Positions 59,505-64,000 of a DNA stretch of 64,000 nucleotides are shown here, one piece after another. Under the pieces are notes generated by a model that was not told the DNA's origin, did no database searches, and saw only the letters and a list, made by a program, of their open reading frames with translations. Position 1 is the first letter of the stretch, and each line of letters starts with the position of its first letter. Origin of the DNA: Sternotherus odoratus (Eukaryota > Chordata > Testudines > Kinosternidae); assembly GCA_032164245.1 (NCBI GenBank), contig JAVMKO010000021.1, forward strand, positions 13,336,285-13,400,284. Reading direction: 5' to 3'. A program made the position numbers and the translations under genes.

Positions 59505-59575
59505 GGATTTTATGGCCAGTGTTATCAGGAGGTCAGAATAATAATCCTTTCTGGCCTTAAAAGAAACCCTATGAA
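59505..59575 (+). mobile_element. CR1 LINE 3' tail fragment
   Basis: GATTTTATGGCCAGTGTTAT, CAGGAGGTCAGAATAATAAT, CCTTTCTGGCCTTAAAAG; preceded by a G12 run. Confidence 0.65.
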
Positions 59576-59799
59576 AATTCCCAATGAAATATTTTAATAT
59601 ATGGGGATGTAGGAAATTATTTCTCTCTAGATGGGGGCTCCCTCATGATCCTCTAAGAGTAACATAGAAATAATCAGGTCCCTGCTCCAAACCACAGAGG
59701 TGCTAGAGTTGTTAGAATTTTTTAATATGGGCAAAACAACATTCCCCCCCCCCCAACCCTGTTACTAGCGATGACTGAACCATTTTTGCAGAAGTGTCC

Positions 59800-60209
59800 T
59801 GTGACAGGGTCCTAAGCAGAAAAACTGCTTAGCCAACCCTCTGTCACTCCAGCGCCAATTAAGGGAGGTGAATGGGAGCTGGGTAGATCACCTGGCCCTG
59901 ACTGGGGAAGCTGGAACAGCTGCTGCCTGTTCAGGCTGGGGCTGGATAAAAGCCCCAGGGGAAGGCAGCCATGGGGGAAAAGAGGGAAGCTGCAGTAGAG
60001 GAAAGGCAGTGAGGGGAAGCATAGAGCAATAGTGCGGCCCTTCTCCCTTGCTGGTGGACTATAAGGGGCATATGTAGATCAGGGAAAGGTGGTGGGAACA
60101 CAACCTGTAAATAAAAGCGCTAGGTGATCACTGTAACAAGGACCTCTGTGGGGCTTTCTCAGCACAGTGGGGGCAGGAGCTAGGAGGGCCCTGCAGAGAC
60201 CCTGTTACA
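59800..60209 (+). mobile_element. Solo LTR (410 bp) with TGTGACAGGG...CCCTGTTACA ends
   Basis: The ends are near-perfect short inverted repeats (TGTGACAGGGTC at the left; GACCCTGTTACA at the right). Inside, GCTGGATAAAAGCCCC (about 59942-59957) is TATA-like and CTGTAAATAAAAGCGC (about 60105-60120) is a poly(A) signal in the right order. Flanking tetramers (GTCC and TTTC) do not match, so the target duplication is lost or mutated. No internal genes remain. Confidence 0.75.
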
Positions 60210-60554
60210 TTTCCCCAGAAATGCCAGCCTGAAGCAGACAACCAGCATGGAAGTGCAAGTTGGTAATGCTGGCAATGGTAACACAGACCTGTGAGATCCT
60301 TTCTCATGGAGGCAGGTTTTTCAGAAGGTGGCATCTCATTAAGGATTTGCTGACCGCCAGGGTCTAAGGCAAAGACTAGCCAGGGCTAAGCTTTCATTTG
60401 TCAAGTTCTGACATTGCAAACCGGGAAGTCGCTTCCAGCCTGCAAATGTTTCCTCCACTCACCCCAGAATTTTACATTGCTGAAGAGCAAAAAGGCTTTT
60501 TATTACAGCTGTAGAATTATTGCAAGTGCCAGCGGCACAGGGACCTTGACTCAG

Positions 60555-60655
60555 CAAAACCACATCAAGACAGGCTCCTGTTTCATTGGGGACTTGCGCA
60601 GCTGCTTAAAGTTAAGCAGAGACCTAAGTGCCTGGCTGAATCGGAGCCAAAAGTA
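60555..60655. repeat. Fold-back repeat fragment, AGCACTTAAGCA type
   Basis: CAGCTGCTTAAAGTTAAGCA and CTAAGTGCCTGGCTGAATCG belong to a family also hinted at by 676-709. Confidence 0.5.
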
Positions 60656-61214
60656 GAATGTTGTCTAGCAGACTGAATGCCAAATGAGGAACCTCCCAAC
60701 AGTCTTTAAAGGGGTGTGAGTCTGCTTTCCCTTACAGGGATTCTATCCCACTGTAAGCTCAGTGGAGTTAATCCTCGGTGGATGGAGAACCAGACTCTGA
60801 GCAGAGATGTTCGACTCCTATTAAAAACCTTTGGGACCATGCAGATCTCTCAGCTGTGCAAGGGAATGGGGTCAGAGCAGCTCCCAAACAGCCACTGCCC
60901 CCTTGCAAGGGTCAGCGCAGTCAATGCTTATTAGTCCAAAGCTGAGGCATGTCGCAGCCATTCACAGCCAGTCTGGCAAATGTGGGCCCCAAGATACATA
61001 TTTATTCAGGAGACAAGAACACCTCCATGCTTATTATTTTGCTAACCGGCGCTAGGTATTTGCATAAGCTAATTATGTGTGCATTGCCTGAGAGAGAGGT
61101 AAATAATGCATATTTTATTTAATGAATTAATTGTTCTTTGGTGCCTAACTGACAATGCCAGAGAGCACAGCTCTCGATGCTTCCTACCAAGGACACACAC
61201 AACACGGCCACAAC

Positions 61215-61475
61215 AATGCTCATCCTCTCTTGCAGCTCTGACCCGGTCAATTCTCTTGCCTGGCTCCCTCACTGGCTTCTTCTCTCCTCCCATGGCAAGC
61301 TTGAGTTGTGCCTTCCCCATCTGTGCCCTGCCTACATCTCCGACCTAGCTTCCTCTCACACGTCCTTGCTGTCTATGCTGCCCAAAGCCTCCCTCTCCTG
61401 TTTGTTCCTTCCTGCTTCCTCCATGCTTGATGCCATCTCCTTCCTGCCCTTCCTCCACAACCTGCTTCTTCCATG
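61215..61475 (+). mobile_element. Possible L2/CR1-type LINE ORF2 3' fragment
   Basis: The frame CPAYISDLASSH near 61321-61356 resembles the C-terminal end of CR1/L2 reverse-transcriptase ORFs, and the region is C/T-rich like those ends. Weak. Confidence 0.3.
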
Positions 61476-62299
61476 GGGGGGATGAGCCCCTTAAGACAGC
61501 TGTCCTGTTCCAAGACTGCTCCTGTTGCCAGGGCATTAAGTGCCTTGGTCTGATTCATGCCATGAATTCCCTGGGCCAGGGACTGCAGCTTTTTCTTTTA
61601 GTGAGCACCAAAAGCATTGAGGGTCACAGCATGGGCAGTTGCTGCGTAAGATACTCACCCCTATGCACCCCTCTGCCAATGAGATTCAGCTCTGACCTTG
61701 GGGAACCAGCCCCAGGGGTAAGTGGAGAGTTCTTCTCCCTGCATGGGCTGATCTCACAGGACTAAGACAACCGGCTCATTTCGCAGAGGCCAGCAAAGAA
61801 CTGAGAGATGATACGCATGGCTGCAGCCTACTGAGCCGGCCAGCAGCCTGGAGATGGAAGGGGTCATGATGCCTTTGAGGCCCCACTCCCCTGACTGCCC
61901 AGTGCAGAGCCCCTGTGAGCGACTGCTCCTTCGGCGTGTCTAATCCCTCAGCGCCAGAGCTGACGTTTGAATAACGGCGAGGTTGTGACTTGAGCCGCCC
62001 AGAATGCTTCCCGCTCCCTGACCTCATGTGAGTCTCCGACCCCTCTGGCTCTTAATGGCTGTTCTTACAGCTTCATTTACATGTCGTGTTTGGCCAATGA
62101 ACTTATTGAACCTCAGCGGTGAAGCAAACACAGCCGGGGGGAACTCGGCAATGTGCTGTACATGGGAAATGAGCCTCATCACATCCTACTGGGCGCCTTG
62201 CCCCTGCAATGGCTCCCTGCTCTGTTTCCTTAATGGACATGCCCTATTCTGCAGTGTTCATGGTTTCTAGGGAAGTACAGCCGAGAGCCCCACCTGAGA

Positions 62300-62525
62300 G
62301 GAGGGCCCCGTGGCGCTCGGCGCTGTACACACGTATAGAAAGAGACTGTCCCTCCCCTGGAGAGTTTACAATCGAACTAGGCTTTACGGACGAGGGAACC
62401 AGAGGGGAAGAGCTTTGCGTAAAGTTCCACAGCAACGTGGTGCTAGCGGCCGGAATAGAACCTGGGTCTCCAGTCCGTAGCCCCATCCACGGGGCCCTGC
62501 TGCCTTTCCATTGTGCTCCCTGAGT
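62300..62525 (-). repeat. MIR/CORE-SINE copy
   Basis: GGCGCTCGGCGCTGTACACA, CTGGAGAGTTTACAATCGAA, GGAATAGAACCTGGGTCTCC and CATTGTGCTCCCTGAG follow the inverted order seen at 55505-55757. Confidence 0.65.
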
Positions 62526-64000
62526 TTAAAAAGATGAATCCACCTGATAAATGAGGCTCCAGCACACACAAGTGGCAGAAGCGCGGTCAGCCAGCTGGAA
62601 GCCCAGCATTTCCTCCTATTTTATGCCTCCTCCTTAATGCTGAATCCCTGCAGTGCAGAAATAAATATGAAATACACCTCGGGACCAAACAAATGGGTTC
62701 TTTCCATTCCTGAGGCAATGGCTTCCGAATGAATTCCCAGCTAACAGGCACTTGAAATAAACAGCCCCCTGGTGCCCCGCGCAAAAGCATTAATCAGGAC
62801 GTGGCCACGTGGTCATAATATGTAATTCCGCCAGAATTTACTGTCAATAAATGTCCATTTATTGTGAAAGTGTTAAATCAACTGTCATAAATCATCCCTG
62901 CGGACAGATATTATGGCTCCACTACACTTACCGGTCAGCAGGAATTTCCATTAGAAACTCTATTATTTTTCATGCCATTCTATTTCCCACATGTAATTTC
63001 ACACCAAGTGGAAATTTGGCACTCAGTTTCAGCACAAAAGACGTTTTATTTTTTTGTATATGCGTGTGCAAAATTTCAAGAACAACCCATTTTTCTGCTG
63101 CTTTTATGTCCTAACAACACCTCGCCCCACACTCTAGCAACAAGAGATTTGAAGGTGCAGTTGTCAGACAGCTTGAATTTGTAAATGAAATTTTATGGCT
63201 AACTAATCCATAATGTGGGTTTAATTGCATTTGTTGTCGTTGGTGTCTGAGGAGAGAGAAAGAGAGAAAGCACGCGAGAGCACGCACAAATGGTGGTGAA
63301 AGGAGGTGGATTTGACAGCCATACAGTTCTCTGTTTATCCGTGGAGCCACAGCATTGCAGCAGTCACCCCTGCACCATCAGTGCACCCCAAACCTTCCCA
63401 ACATGACTTTGCTTAAGGTCTGAGACCAAGTTCAGTCTCCAGGGGCCAAGCCATTCATGGCATCTCTGCTGAAGCTGCCAACCACGGGGCGGGGTTGGGG
63501 AGGTTGGGGGGAGGGGGTTAGTAGCAATTGTGGTGGTGCTTTAATGTGAGGAGAGTCTTGTCAGCTTGGAAATGGCCCCAGGGCCACCAAACTCCTCTTC
63601 CACAGTCCCTGCTTTTTGTTGTTAGGAGGGACGAAGATCACAGCAAACCCAGCGGGACAGGATGTACAATTTGCACCTCACCGCAGTAGGCTGTTCACTC
63701 CAGACCCTCCTCTGGGAGATGGAAGGTAGGGTCATGCCACTTAGGCTACTCAGGCTACTGTTGCTAAGGCCAGACTAGAACCAAGCTAAGTTTACAAAGG
63801 TTTTCAGACTAAGCCTTTACCACCTGTGGACAGACCTGTCTGGCTCAGGGATTTCACATTACTTGATGGAGTTAAAAGCCAGAGCTCTGTCAGACTCTGA
63901 AGTTTGCACCATATTGTATATAAAGCCCGACATATCTATAATTCTATGATGGTAGTGGGGGCTCGTGCACATTCCTTCATTACAGATTTACTGCAGCGAG

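Overview
This window is vertebrate nuclear DNA, most likely from a cryptodiran turtle. That placement rests on the repeats, judged from memory: a tRNA-derived SINE with a CR1-type tail, fold-back elements ending in short runs such as GGTGCCAC and CAGACTAACAC, MIR/CORE-SINE copies, CR1 3' tails and solo-LTR-like blocks. Gene density is very low, with about 1.2 kb of coding sequence in 64 kb. Almost all open frames here are chance.

The only protein gene I recognise is GRIK3, the kainate-type glutamate receptor subunit GluK3, on the minus strand and incomplete at its 5' end. Six coding exons are present, written 5'->3' in gene order: 54715-54492, 43525-43407, 39107-38890, 29831-29609, 29364-29114 and 28095-27901. 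They join in phase at consensus GT-AG sites and encode the last 409 residues with no frameshift or internal stop. These cover the end of ligand-binding segment S1, M1, the pore loop, M3, S2, M4 and the full cytoplasmic tail. If the full protein is 919 residues, as I recall for the human protein, the window starts at about residue 511. The remaining exons lie beyond 64000. By comparison with mammals these are probably exons 11-16.

Layout: 1 to about 21,850 is the region downstream of GRIK3, with no recognised gene. It is rich in old repeats and holds a 5S rRNA pseudogene, two LTR-like blocks and an 84-bp perfect inverted repeat ending at a short telomere-like tract. About 21,850-27,900 is probably a 6-kb GRIK3 3' UTR. 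27,901-54,715 is the exon-containing part of GRIK3. 54,716-64,000 is intron upstream of the first visible exon.

The most unusual structures are these: the perfect 84-bp inverted repeat beside telomere-like DNA (4366-6159); a roughly 93% identical inverted duplication with arms of about 275-295 bp in a GRIK3 intron (31019-32446), which could fold into long dsRNA in the pre-mRNA; two fold-back elements of one family (3652-3826 and 53198-53405); a CA repeat just inside one GRIK3 donor and a CT repeat just before one acceptor; and a tandem pair of POU octamers in an intron. I found no convincing new protein-coding system. Repeat names come from recognition, not a database search.
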